From NCBI GenBank assembly GCA_009792885.1, contig WMCF01000089.1:1849496-1913495 (forward strand): a stretch of DNA of 64,000 bases, in the 5' to 3' direction. This document shows, piece by piece, positions 26,601-38,796 of the stretch. Below the pieces are notes generated by a model, which saw only the letters and a list, made by a program, of their open reading frames with translations, was not told the origin of the DNA and did not search any database. The translations under genes were made by a program, and so were the position numbers. Positions within the stretch are counted from its first letter, which is position 1; every line of letters begins with the position of its first letter. The stretch comes from Eremophila alpestris peregrina. Taxonomy: Eukaryota; Chordata; Aves; Passeriformes; Alaudidae.

Positions 26601-29600
26601 GAGAAGGGATATCTGGAGGGGAGCTGATAAAAGTAGCAGAATTGACAGATAAGAGATTTCAATACAAACATGCCAAATTCTAGATTTAAATCGCACCTAC
26701 ATTAAAGTAAAATATATAATCCTGAATGATCTCTTGATCCAATCAGAACTAGGTAACACATTTAATATTTTACAGAATTTCAGTTATTTATTCTCTGAAA
26801 AGTTCCAGTTTCAGAGTCACTAGCAGAAATTATTTAGTGAAGAATTTTGCATAACGAACATTTAGAGCAGTAGTTGGTATGGAAGGCAAAATTTTGGAAT
26901 GACCGAGGTCATTTGTAGATAAATTAGTCATCCCATTTTTTAATGTCTACCTGGCTGTAAACCACTCAGCTGTAACTTGGTGAAGTTCTATTTACTTAGA
27001 GACCAATAAAACTTGTACAGAGTGCAAATGTCATTTGCACAAAATATGCAAAATAAGTTATCTACAGATACTTTGAGCATGTGGTTACTGAGTGAAAATG
27101 AGGACTCAGGTTGTAGTCTGACATACTCATTCTATGTGTTTAAAAAATATTTTAATATGAACAGGACAGTAATATTTGTCAACAGTTAAAGTACTGAAAT
27201 GTCACATTAAGGTATGTGTACATACATATATTTGTCACACATGAATGCAAAAATTCTCAATCTTTTTTGTGTTAAATTATTTTCCAAAAAACTATGAAAC
27301 AACAGCATTGACTGGCAAACTTCTGAACCACCTTGGAGAGAGATTTTTCAACCATTCGCAGGACAAAAGACAAATTATTAGGCTGATTGACATCTGAAAT
27401 TCAAGCACACAAGTGGAATGTAAAAAATGGTATCAGAAAGTCCCTGTTCTTTCTAGAACTTGGATGGATTTGTGCATCTTTCTTGTATCATCTGAGGAGA
27501 TTTTCCATGTGCTGGAATTAAGACGTCATGAGTTTTACTGAAAGTGATCCTTGATCTGTAGATGTAGGTTATTTCATGCAGTCTGTTACATATAGGTCAT
27601 AAGACACCTTGGGGTGACCTGAGAGATAACCACCAAGAATGTATTGCAAGAAGAATGAATATAACTTTTCGATTTTGAATTCTTCTGAAAAATGAGTTAA
27701 ATTCCTTGTGCTGGGATGGCCTAAAGGGCAAAGACAAATGTATATCTGCCACAGAAATGACTAGTCTGCAACCAATTACCAATAGAGTTTACTTAATTAA
27801 AGATTGCATCAAATCAGTTGGCTTTTCAAATCAACATTTGTTCTTGTCTAGTAAAAGACAAGTAATAGACGACATTGAAAACAATTTTTGGTTTTTTTAC
27901 AACTTCCTGAAACTGCATGAGCATTAAATGGGCAAGAAAATGTTGTGCAGTCCAAAAAAAATCCCAAAACAACAAGCCAAAGCTACAAAATCTTCTGTCA
28001 TTACTGAATAACAAATGGGAAAAGACAGTGTTCAGTATTTATTGAATTCTCCTAAAAGAGATAAAAAATCACATGCCTTCAAGTTTTTGTTTCCCTAGTG
28101 CTGTGAACTATGTGTGATGTCAGGATATTTCTTTCAATTATATTCTAATTCAAATACACAGACATATAAATGTTTTTCAAAATAGGGAAGATATCACTAT
28201 CAGCCTGAAAATCAAAAAGGAAGGACAATAACAGGAAAATCCTGATTCTGCTCACGTATCATCCATTTAGGCATTTAACCAAGAAAAGCTCAGGTTGGTA
28301 TGCCCAAGCTCAGACCATATTCCTCACAGTGTGTTATTTTATGCACCAAATAGTAATTCCCTATCTTTACACAGGTCTGCAGAACTGTTTATCACCAATT
28401 TCTCACCTATCTTTGACAAGCTGCAAAGGTGCAGACAAGGTCTGTGCTAGCTCTTGATCTGCTATGGGATATCTGGAAGCTGACACTCTTATGTAGATTG
28501 TAGTGGGTTTTGAACCAATTTAACCAACTCAGATTCCAGACTACTGATGTGAACTCTCAGTGAACATTGTCAGAAGAAATAGCTGAAAGCACTCAGGACT
28601 CTCTTTTTTTCACTTTTCTTCTTTTTTTCTTTTAAATTATTTCATATTTACTACCTGAATTGCTCCAAAGTGTTCTACTGGATGCAAAATGCTAAATGGT
28701 TCTAAATCCGGCATTTGTGAAGGCTCATGTTTTCAGGATGAGGCTGGGAAGATCAAGATCATTGTACTGTGACAATCTAGGAACCTGAAGAACATACTCT
28801 CTTCTGTTTTTCAGAGAAAAGCACCAAAGGGACTTCCTGAAGTGAAGTGCAAGTGAGATAAATAAAACTGGTATCAATTAAGGGTTAGAAATAAATTATT
28901 ACTTTTATATTGTTTCTTCATGTGAATTACAAAAAAAAATCTCTTTTCTATTTTCACATATAGAACACTTAGAAGTTAACTAGATTAAATTTGTTCTCAG
29001 CCTTTAACCTTTACACAATGTATTTCAGAGAGAGAGAGAGGGGGGCTTCGTTTCAACATCTTCTTGCTTGCTGGTTAACTTAGCCGAGTGTGGAGTTTTC
29101 TTTGTGTCTGTCAAACTTGTATATGACTTTCTGAGAATAAAGAGGGAGAAGAAGAGGAACTGTGATTCAGAAGTTTGCATCTGATGGCAGCACCAGTAGT
29201 CCTGAGTTGAGAAAGAGTTTTATGCAGGTGACAATTAAGATTGTTTTTTTCCCACCTACTGGCTCAGCCACCTATGCAGCTTTTCCCAAATCCAGACAGA
29301 CTCAATCAGTCAGGCAGAAATAAGCCAGTGAAAAGGACTGTGGTTGTTGAGATTTCAGAGCAATGATGGGGGAGTTCTTGTCAAGGGATTGCAGTCTTCT
29401 GACTGAGCTATCATTAGAACAGCACATACTCCTGTGGTCTGGCTTACAGTTTCTCTTGGAATGCACACCCTTTCTGTGCTTTCTCTTCAAAGGCAAGACT
29501 AAATGATAGTCTACATCAGAGGCAGCAAGAACTATCTATTTTTTCTTTGCTGTGTGAAGCACTTAGATGGAAGCTTAGGGGTAGCAGTAGAGGAGTATAT

Positions 29601-30291
29601 CTCTCATTGCTGTCTTTCCTCCTGTTTCATCTTTTCCTCAGTTTCCCTTAGGTACTCTTTCTGCCTTTGCTTAAAAGAAGTAGATTAAAGGAAGGTATTG
29701 CAAGCATCTTCCCTCTTGCTTCCCCTTATGACTTTGACCATCTATCTCAGTTGCTTGTTAGGCTTCAGGCACTGTGAAATTGGTATCCTCTAAAAGGTGT
29801 AATAAGGTAGTGTAGTTCTTTCATCTTTTTTCCAGATACCTGCTTTTATTTTGGTCTAACGGAGAAAAGATGTTTTTCCTGTAAGCTTGTAATTTGTTGT
29901 TTATTAGTCAACTTCTAATGCACCTTTGAAGGATTTTAGAAAGTTAATGTAAGTGCTCTGTAACATAGCATCCACAATGTCCTTGTTGTTCTGGTGAGTG
30001 CTCCATTAATCAGTTATAATGGGTTGATGACCCCAAGCTGATAAAACTTTGACCCTTGCATCTCAGAGAAAACAAACTTTAAGGCAGGCACATGCACCTG
30101 TCACCGTCTATTTTCACATAAGAATGGAAATTCACCAATGTCATTATTATTATTTCTTCAGTGACATAGCTGAGGCCTCTGCAGATATGATAAAGCCAAA
30201 GAACAACAGAAAGTTGAGATTCAAAAAATAACCAAGCAACATCAAGAGAAACTGATAAACAAAATGCAAGGAATAAAAGGGAATGAAGGAC
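23668..30291. other. Long anonymous AT-rich stretch
   Basis: I see no supported gene, RNA or dispersed repeat. A short (AG)n run sits at 29027-29040. The open frames are all under 95 codons, lack recognisable domains, and are what chance would give. Confidence 0.5.
29027..29040. repeat. Short (AG)n run
   Basis: About seven AG units followed by a short G-run. Confidence 0.8.
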
Positions 30292-30426
30292 AAAAGGAAG
30301 AAGAAAAAGAGAAAAGAGAAAAAAGAGAAAAAAAGAGAAAAGAGAAAAGAGAGAAAAGAGAAAAGNGAAAAGAGAAAAGAGAAAAGAGAAAAGAGAAAAG
30401 AGAAAAGAGAAAAGAGAGAAAAGGAA
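30292..30426 (+). repeat. Homopurine (AAAAGAG)n tract containing the window's only N
   Basis: About 135 consecutive bases are A or G on this strand, apart from one N at 30366. The core has period 7 (AAAAGAG), with irregular A-run lengths in the first third. The frames through it (30242-30463 on minus, 30264-30449 on plus) are repeat translations, not genes. Long mirror-like homopurine tracts can form triplex (H-DNA) and are often misassembled, which may explain the N. Confidence 0.93.
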
Positions 30427-33129
30427 TAATTTTGCAGATTAGGAACTGAGAACCAGCAACCAAAGTCAGGCTTCTGGAATTACAGGTTAACAGCTACAAT
30501 ACAAAAACACCCAAGAAGTACTGCTTTATTTTGAATGCTGAGGACAAGAGTATTTAAAACCCATATTTAGAGAGGTATATACCTCAGATGTCTTACAAGA
30601 GCTAGCAACTAGCAAACAGTCATTTACTGGAAGCATTTCAAAGTGTTTCCTCTGGGAAGATGCCGTCTTTTTTCTCTGTTCCAGTAGCTCCTGGGAAGAC
30701 AAGGTAAAGAGAAGGGAGCTGTTTTCTGTCTCTGTTTGTTTCACCCTGTTTTTTGACACTGTAGGAACTGTAAAATCAGTACAAGTGGACACATACACAA
30801 ATGAAGAAATCTACAGAAAACTTTGAGGTGCCATTATAATAATTCTGTGGTATCTCAAGTTTTGTTTGTATCTTAAAAAGCTGTGGCTGTTTTACTGCAG
30901 GTATATTTTCTTCCTCTAGCTGACTTTTTGATGGGCCAGGAATTTTGCCTACTAAGAATGTAGTGGAGGTTAATTACATTATGAATATTCTATTGAAAAT
31001 GAATTCACAGAATTGTTGGTTTTAACCAGAAATTATTTTAGGGTGACTTATTCTATTGGACTAGCATTTAGTGATCTAACACAGTCCCTCCAGCTTATTC
31101 CCTTACTACCATGGGGTTTTAAAATAGTCTTATGTTACAGAGATACTACTTTTTATTTGTGGCTAGCACCAGGTGAATATTAAGTAATGTTTATCTGTTC
31201 TCTCTCTTTTCTCGTTTCTCCTTTGTTTCACCTCTTGCTTCTGCTTTTTGTTCCTTTTCCTGTTATTGTCTTCTTGCTGAAGTCCTTTTTTTCATCCTAT
31301 CTGAGCAGTTGTTTTATATTCTTAAAATATTCTTTTTTTTTTCTATTTCTATCTCTCTTCTTATCCTTCTATACAGACTACTTGCTGTCTAGATACTTGC
31401 TGTGCAATTTCTCACAAAATGCTGGCAGTGAGAGAAGTGAAAAAATCAAGTACAGATCTCCCTTTTAATTCTTCCAGTTACTCAGGCAAGATTTAGAAAC
31501 CATGTATTTTAAGGCCAGACCTACCTTCACTTTTTGAGGTACAAAGAAATTGTACGAATGTATGGGAATAAATTAAGTATGGGAATTAAGCATAGAATAG
31601 TTTACCAAGAGATTGTCAATGATTTGTAGACTTCAAATCAGAGACCAGACCAAAATGCAGTTTTGGCATTTGCAAATCTATGGTATGGGGCAGTTTCAAA
31701 GATCATTCCTTCTCCCAAGAAAGATTAACAGTTCAAAGTACTGTATTAGTAAGCAGGCAATCTCATTCTTTATTTTGTGTCTTGAGACCTTTTGTTAAGC
31801 AAGCCACATATGCAAGTTAGAAGACTGTTGCCTAAAAAGTGAAGATGAGAAGCTCACTTTTAGCTTTGACTTCTTCAGGCAAAACCTTGCCTGACAGAAT
31901 TTGACTCTCAGGGACACAGCAATGAGACATCTGGCTTGCAAAATATGAAGAGAGTAAATGCTACTTTGCTGACAAGGCACTGAGACAGACAATTTAGTTT
32001 GGCTCTTGGTCTAGAAATTCAGGCTACAAAACTGGGATTGATATGTCTTTGTTGCAAGAGCTACATTCTACTTTTTGTCACTTAAATCTTTTAAGGACTT
32101 GTCAGATAGTATCTGTCATTTATAGGAAACCAAGAAATTTATTAGATTTTTTTTCTCTTACCCTTAAGGCTGAAAAAAGAAAAACTAAAATTTCAGTGTC
32201 AATTCAGATACTGTGAATTTGGAGGCATGTAACTTGGGACCTTGGTAGGTCTCTGAATTACAGAATTATCTTGATGAAATTAATATGCCTGTCTCTGATA
32301 GATTTGCTCATTGAATTTAGAAAAAAATATTAATGCTTGAAATAACTGAATTCAAGATTAAATAAAGGTTGATTTCACTAACTAATACTATTGAGCAAAG
32401 ACTGCAGGAAATTAGGTTGGCCTTCCATTGACCTCTTATTAAAATTGTAAGGAAGTAACCTTCATCTTATTGTTCATTTTGTTTCTAACTAATGAGATTG
32501 GCCTTGGAGCTGGAACTGCCCTTTTGAGCATCTATATTTGAAAGTCATGCTTATGATATCTTTTTTTATTTCTGAAATATAAAATTATATATCTCCATCA
32601 TTTACATTTTTAGAAAATATTATAGTGTTATCTTCAGCAATAAGCTCACCAGTTACATCAGGAGTAATTATCATTTACAACAGATTTTTTTTTTATCTAT
32701 CACAGATTTAATTTTCTATCTGTGTGTGAGTTTGAAGTTAGAAAGAGGTGGAATTAGAGTTTGAAGGTTTATACCTAAAAGCTAGAATGTGATAGTGTCT
32801 CACTATTAAAGGTTATTAATTCATAATATTATTATTATTAATTCACCTTGGAAATTTCTAATACTGACAGATCTTAAACCCCTTATATTTTCTGTTGTAA
32901 TTCCACAAACTAACAAGATGTTTGGGGTAGGAAGAAAAAGAACATGGGACAGGACAGAGAGATTCACCTTTTTTTGGAATGTCTTTGACAGGATCCCCTT
33001 GAAATGGTCATGGCAGGAAGAAGATGCCAGCCATCACAGAACAAGAACATTCCACAATCATTGGAAAGAAAAATCAATAAAAATTGAGGATACCATGGGC
33101 TCAGACAAAAACAGCATGCACAGGTGTAA
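30427..33129. other. Anonymous AT-rich sequence
   Basis: No gene or confident repeat. The last 200 bp (about 32960-33129) may already belong to the diverged CR1 that follows, but I cannot place the boundary. Confidence 0.45.
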
Positions 33130-33790
33130 CTGCAGATGAGAAACATCTCTACAGTTCTATGAGTGGCCCAAGAAAGCAATGTCTTGAGCATGTCCCAGAG
33201 TCAAAAATCCAAAACTCAGCTGGAGCTGAAATAAGCAAAGGAGGTGGACCAGATGGATTTCTATAAGCAGCAAAGGCTGAGGAAACAGTGAACTTGTGAC
33301 CCACTGGAACAGGGGCCCTACTGACAAGGAACCTACAGGATATTCAGTGCCCCTTTCACTGCCAAGAGCTACCCTCCGAGCTCCTCTCAGGGTCTATGGG
33401 ATGAAGGCAGTGTTCATATGAAAGGGAAACAGAGAGCATTAAGCTCACTAACACACACTCACAGATCCATGGGACCACAGAGGATACACCCAAGGATGAC
33501 AAAAGAGGTGTCTGGTGTCACTGTGGGAATGCCTTCAAAAGGTAGTGGCAATAATTTACTTTTTACTGTGAAAAGACAGCCTCATATTCAAGAAGGGCAA
33601 GAACCACAAGTTTATCAGCCTCTCCTCAACCCCATCTAGAGGAGTAGTGAAAAAAAAAGTCTTCCTAAAGTCAGTTTCCAAACTGTTAAGAATACACTGT
33701 TAGGGAACAGAGATGAGATGACTGTATTGATATAGGGGAACTGTTGATGTCATGTATCTTTCACAAGGCCTCCAGCATTGGTAGTGTTTT
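33130..33790 (+). mobile_element. Diverged CR1 LINE fragment, pre-RT / early RT region
   Basis: This piece corresponds to a more 5' part of CR1 than the other copies. Landmarks are 'agatccatgggaccacagag' near 33464 (CR1 'tccatgggccccgatggg'), 'tcaagaagggcaagaa' at 33589-33604, and 'gatgagatgactgtattgat' at 33713 followed by a degraded 'gtcatgtatctttcacaagg' (CR1 'gtctaccttgacttcagcaagg'). Deletions remove parts of the consensus between these blocks and no frame is intact. The start is approximate. It may have the same origin as the CR1 3' piece at 35165-35500. Confidence 0.7.
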
Positions 33791-35164
33791 GGGAGGACTA
33801 CGTCAGATGGATCTCCTCCGAGTAGCATGAAATCACCCCTGCTCTGGTGGAGCCATGAATACACAGATGGAAGAAAGCGTTCCAAAGATCGTGGGATCTG
33901 GTCGAGAAAGAGGTACAGCAGGAGATCAGAGCATGCATAGGGCCCAAGAGTGTGCACTGGTCAGGATGGAGTAGCCAGCCAGGCTCAGAGAGGACTGAGC
34001 CATTGCTGAAAACTGCAAAGCTGCATTGTTTTGTGGGATATGGAGCATATATTTATTTCCTGTAGACTCTGACTATATTATATACCATATATATATATTA
34101 TATATTTGAAGTGAAAATATATTTTAAGCATCAAATCTTAATTTGGCAATTTGAATGGGATAGAAACTGAGGAAGTTTTTGTAGTCACTCTTACTTTTTC
34201 CTCTTGTGGGTCAGCATATAGAAATGATCAAGGCAGGGCAAGCAGATTCTTCCTTGCTTCTAACACTTATCCTGATTCTGAAAAGACAAGCATTAAAGTC
34301 ACTTTACTCTCTGTGCCTAACAGAATGTCTTCAGGGGGAATTCTAAAGGCCTTTGAGATCATGAGAGTTTCATTTGAATTATGAAAATATGAAAGGTGTG
34401 TTAGCTGTAACAGAGTAGGTTTTGCTTTAGTATGCTGGTGGATTCTTGCTGTCCTGGTCTAGTACATGTGGGACTGCTGCTGTTTCCTATCCCCAGTAAG
34501 GCAATAATGAGACCAGCTCCAAACAGGAGACCCACACCTACGGAAAACCACACAAGGTCAGCTGAAAAATAAAGGACAGGAGTACATTTATCACTGTCCA
34601 TGTAAACATGAACTGCATGGATGGCATGAACATGATCCCTGTCTAATCATAAGTATGATCTGAATTCTCAACTACTGTTTTTGAAGATACAAAAATATAA
34701 TCTGCCCAGCCAAAAGAAAACAAAACAAGCAAACAAAACAACAATGAGGATGGCTAGTTTAAACTGCAAGAATCCTCTTTGATTTTATATTTCTGTTCCT
34801 AGGTTTTATTTGCCACTCATAACTGATACTGAACTGACAAAAAGAATTCCTCTTGACATTTACCAGTCAAATGAGTGATATCTTTAGTTTTATAATGTTG
34901 TAAAATATTCCTGGAACATTTCAACAGATGGGAAATGAGAGAGAAAACAGCATATAGAAAACATATTTTTCCACAAAAGGAAACACATCTTTACTTCTAT
35001 ACACTTTTTGGAACAGAATAGATTTATTGCTTTCTTTTCCTCAGTCTTTCCTGATAACAATGTCCGTAAGACCATCATTTACCCTCTTGAGACTCTGAGA
35101 CTAGAGGGGAAATCTGGAACAGAGAAGAGCTTTGTAGAAGAATAAAAAAAAAGGTCAGGAAATG
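33791..35164. other. Unassigned sequence between two CR1 pieces
   Basis: The first 240 bp are relatively GC-rich and may be degraded CR1 or another repeat. An AT-rich segment with a short TA run (34080-34110) follows. On the minus strand, 34401-34601 holds a short open frame with a strongly hydrophobic segment, preceded within the frame by an acceptor-like pyrimidine-AG. I do not recognise it and do not call it an exon. Confidence 0.4.
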
Positions 35165-35500
35165 TTTAGATAAGTCAGAGGGTCAGAGATGTGGGCTTGC
35201 TTAGTCTGAGAAAGAGATTACTCAGAGGAATTTTATGGACGAAGCAAAGAACATGGAGTCAGACTCCTCTCAATGAGGCCGAGTGATAGGAGAAGAGGTA
35301 ATGTGCACAAGCTGAAAAGGAGAAAATCTTTTTAAAGTGATCAAAAACTCACAGGTTGTCAAGAGGGGTTCTGGAGTCTCTATCCCTGGAAATACTTAGA
35401 CTAGGATTGGACATTGACCCGGTCTTCTAGGCATGGAGGGTTCGACCAGATAATTTGGAAGGTGTCTCTAGTCTTGACCATTCCATGGCAGAATAACTGT
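35165..35500 (+). mobile_element. Diverged CR1 LINE 3' fragment
   Basis: The order of weakly conserved CR1 3' landmarks is retained: 'cttgcttagtctgagaaaga' near 35197, then a 'gagtcagactcctctcaatg' block near 35251, 'ctggagtctctatccctgga' at about 35370, and 'ggatggag'-like and 'ggtgtctctagtcttgacca' tail sequence near 35461. The expected terminal gattctgtg repeats are degraded to cagaataactg. This is one of the oldest-looking CR1 remnants here. Confidence 0.75.
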
Positions 35501-37163
35501 TTTATACTATCATGAATTTTAAATCTCTGTTGCACTGCTAAAACACTTGCTTTGCAGATATCTGGCTAAAAATCACATCATCATGAACAGTATATTTGTA
35601 GTTGTTTGGAATTTCTACCCTTGCTCACATAAAGCAGGATCTCAAATGAATTAAATTTTTACTGGTAATGGTATTTTTGTAATAAAAGTGGCAATGGGAC
35701 AAGACCATCTGGGAGATTCAATTTCATTTTAGGTCTTGCCATTATGCTTTTTGTCCAAAATACAAGTCCAGTTAATTCCAGAAATCAGTAACAGCTCTCA
35801 GTTTGGCCCTTCTTGAATTCAACCTGCACAGGTACTCTACAAGTTGTTTGTACCTTTACTGTTACAATGTCATGTAAGAGGAAATATTAAAAGTAAGCTG
35901 AAGAACTACTACTGGTAATTATTTCAGCTGTCATATTAAATAAAAGATCCCTAAACAACTGAAGATGTATAATCAGTCGAACATTTTTATATGTGTGGGA
36001 CTACAATATTTAAATGGAGACGTGGATCAATGAAATTGATCTTGCATGCATTATTTCTCTTTTGTTTAGCTTCATTTTCAGAAATATTTCTTCACATAAG
36101 AGATAACTTTCAGATAAAATATAATTGCTTTTTCAGAATGGTTTATTCAAATGGAAGAACATCAGCAACAAACATTTCTGAAGAAAATAATGTTTAATCT
36201 GTTCTCTGACTTTCACTGCAACAGGTTTCTCAGAAATCATCTGAAGTCTCCTTTCTTGGTGACATTAACAAGCTAGCTGAACAGAGGGGAGTTAGACAAA
36301 ATTATCTCTACAGGCGACTTCCAAATTCTAGCATTCCATAAACAGGGAATAAATTTAATGTGATGAATTCCCATCATATTACATATTTACAGATCTGCTT
36401 GCCACACAGTCTTTAGTTCCATAGAACACAGTGAAAATTTTGTAATATATCATAATTTCTGATAGAAATTACAAGACCACTAGCTATTTATAGATATATA
36501 TATCATGTATATGTACACACACATATATACATATGTATTTTACTATGTGTGTCTATATATATATAGAAACACACACATAGATGTCTATCCGTACATATAG
36601 TTATTATATATAGTTATTATAATGTCTATATAGAGACATTATATAAATGTCTATTAATAATGCCAATTAAAGCTATGATGCTCTTTGGCATTATACAAGA
36701 CACAACCAGCTCTAACTATCATGGCTGTTGACCATGGGTGAGTTTCATCATACATGTGATTTTCTGTTCACTTGTTTTCTGTCCTTTGGCTTGCCAAGAT
36801 TTTCAAGATGTATGGAAATGGGAATTTACTGTGCAGAGGCACTAAGCTTTCTGTACAGTACCTGCCCAGTAAAATCTGAAGGTCTGTTAAGAGTGTCAAT
36901 TTAAAAAACAAAACAAAACAAAGCAACAGAAGCAATCATACTTTTGCAGTAACAGATGTGGGGTTTTTTCTAACATAATTTCAGTAGCCAGAGGAAACTT
37001 GACCTGCCGGTCAGTAGAGGGAAGGTGAAGTTGTTAAAAAAAAGTGTTATGTGTATAAATCAGGAAAACTTTACAAACAGCCACAAAGAAAGCAATTTTC
37101 TTATATGAAACATTTTTTTCTAATTTATTTTCAATATCTTTTAATCTTTTTGTAGCTTGTTGC
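35501..37163. other. Anonymous AT-rich sequence with a TA-rich segment
   Basis: No gene. From 36490 to 36660 the DNA is a TA/CA-rich mosaic with nested inverted repeats, including a 10-bp perfect hairpin at 36618-36643. Confidence 0.5.
36490..36660. repeat. TA/CA-rich mosaic with nested inverted repeats
   Basis: Alternating TATA, ACAC and GTGT blocks. It includes arms TATAATGTCT (36618-36627) and AGACATTATA (36634-36643), and a CTATGTGTGT...ACACACATAG pairing around 36543-36580. Confidence 0.85.
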
Positions 37164-37179
37164 TTTTTTTTTTTTTTTG

Positions 37180-37217
<38 letters not shown>

Positions 37218-37229
37218 GTTTTTTTTTTA
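37164..37229 (-). repeat. Interrupted poly-T tract
   Basis: Fifteen T, GC, an uninterrupted run of 36 T (37181-37216), GG, then ten more T. On the minus strand it is a poly-A. No retrocopied gene body is recognisable next to it. Confidence 0.95.
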
Positions 37230-37670
37230 CTGGTTAAGACTCCTAGGGTTTTTTGATTAACACATTAATAGGGTTAAGACATTTGACCATCTGACTGGCC
37301 ACTGTAAAACTTTTTTTCTGTGTCATCATAAAGAAAAGAAATACTTCCTTCTTTTTAAGAAACCTTAAAATGTGTAACAGGCTCTATAACATATTAAATC
37401 CAAATACAGGTGATTTGGTCCATAGTCTCTCATATGACTAAGCCTTTAAATATGGAGAACTGGAATTTCATCTGTAAAAGAAATCTACCTTTTTAACAAA
37501 GGCTGTCCCAAGAGAGAAATACAGCAATGCTCCTAAGCATACTGATGCAAAAGTTTGAACATAATTATATGCTTTAGGTTTATTCTGAGTTAGGAATAAG
37601 GAAATACTTTGAGTGAAAGTTCTGAGTCTCTGAATTCTGTAAGCCAAAAAAAGCCTGACCTTTCACAGAA

Positions 37671-38281
37671 TCTTAGACTACCCTGACCTGGATGGGACCC
37701 AAAATGGTCATTGAACTCCAGCTCCTGACCCAGCACGACATGCCCAAGAATCCTCCCATGTGCCTGTGAGTAGTGTCCAGATGCTTCTTGATCTCTTTCA
37801 AGTTTTTGTCATGACCACTTCCTTGGGGAGTCTGTTCCAGTGCCCAACCACCCTCTGGAACTTTTCCCTAATATACAACCTAAACTTCTCCTGACAGAGA
37901 TTTACACCTTTCCCTTAAGTCCTATCACTGATCACAAGAGTGAAGAGATCAGTGCCTGCCCTTCCACTTCCCCTCACAAGGAAGTTGTAACTGCAGTGAG
38001 GTCTCCCCTCAGTCTCCTCTTCCCCAGACTGAACAGACCAAGAGACCTTAGCCGCTCCTCATATGGCTTCCCATCTAGAGCCTTCAACATTTCCCTAGCC
38101 CTCCTTTGGATACTTTCTAATAACTTAGTATCTTCCTTATACTGCTTGCACCCAAAACTGCCCCCAGCACTGGAGGTGAGGCCACCCCAGTGCAGAGCAG
38201 AGCGGGACAATCCCCTCCCTTGCCTGGCTGTGATCCTTTGTCTGATGCACCCCAGGAAACGTGTGGCTCTCCTGGCCAATT
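37671..38281 (-). mobile_element. CR1 LINE on minus strand, 3' end retained
   Basis: The plus strand shows the reverse complement of CR1. It starts at the CR1 tail 'cacagaatcttagactaccc' and 'gatgggacccaaaatggtca', then 'ttccttggggagtctgttcc' near 37821, 'aggtctcccctcagtctcct' near 37999, 'tggcttcccatctagagcct' near 38062, and 'cagtgcagagcagagcggga' near 38189. It ends at 'gtggctctcctggcca' where CR1 is truncated. It is better conserved than the copy at 35165. The 147-codon plus frame and 101-codon minus frame over it are repeat-derived: the minus frame is sense CR1 3' sequence, the plus frame is antisense. Confidence 0.95.
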
Positions 38282-38416
38282 AGGACCAGTATTAGAACCA
38301 TACTGGAGAGAAAACAAGTTATTAATTTAATTCAAATAACTTTGATGAATGTCTGTATTGCTTTGATGATATTGTTAACACTTAGAGGGGAAAAAAACAA
38401 AGATCAGATTTAATAC

Positions 38417-38796
38417 TGTTGATGTCTTGGAGTGGCTATCTAGAACAGAGGCTAGAGAGAGTTAAAAGAATAAAGTAGGTATTTGTTAAAGGCCTTCAAT
38501 AGATAGACCTTGGGCAGTGCCAAAGCCTTGCAGAGACTACACCCAAGATGGACACTGGTCATGAGTTTCTCAAACAGATATAAGTTTGATCTATTTGCAT
38601 CTCAGAAGTTAATTGTCCAATTATAGCTTCAGGTAATTAAGTCATATTCCCCTGGTTTGATTCTTCCCCCCGATTCTCTTATGTTTATACATTTCAGGGC
38701 CTGAGACAGATGGTGTTCTTAATTCTCAGGCCTGGAAGGATTGTTTTGTCTGGTCAAAGTGAGAAGAGGTCTTACTAACACTCTCCATGGAGTTCA
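38417..38796 (-). mobile_element. Probable ERV solo LTR
   Basis: The type is familiar to me from passerine ERV LTRs. On the minus strand it would start near 38796 (TGAACTCC) and end at 38417 (CATCAACA), giving TG...CA ends. In minus orientation there is a CCAAT-box complement at 38617-38621, a TATATC about 40 bp downstream (38574-38584), and a degraded AATAAA (AACAAATACC) near 38480 upstream of the 3' end. I see no clear target-site duplication and no adjacent internal sequence. It lies 135 bp from the CR1 at 37671-38281, in the same orientation. Confidence 0.6.

Noticed and set aside
30242..30463. Frames through the purine repeat on both strands
   Set aside because: Pure repeat translation (Phe/Ser/Leu or Lys/Glu/Arg) crossing an N.
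35430..35460. A GGTTCGA-like tRNA B-box (gggttcgacc)
   Set aside because: It lies in the CR1 3' fragment and has no A-box or cloverleaf around it.
37840..38283. 147-codon plus-strand frame
   Set aside because: It is antisense to the CR1 at 37671-38281.
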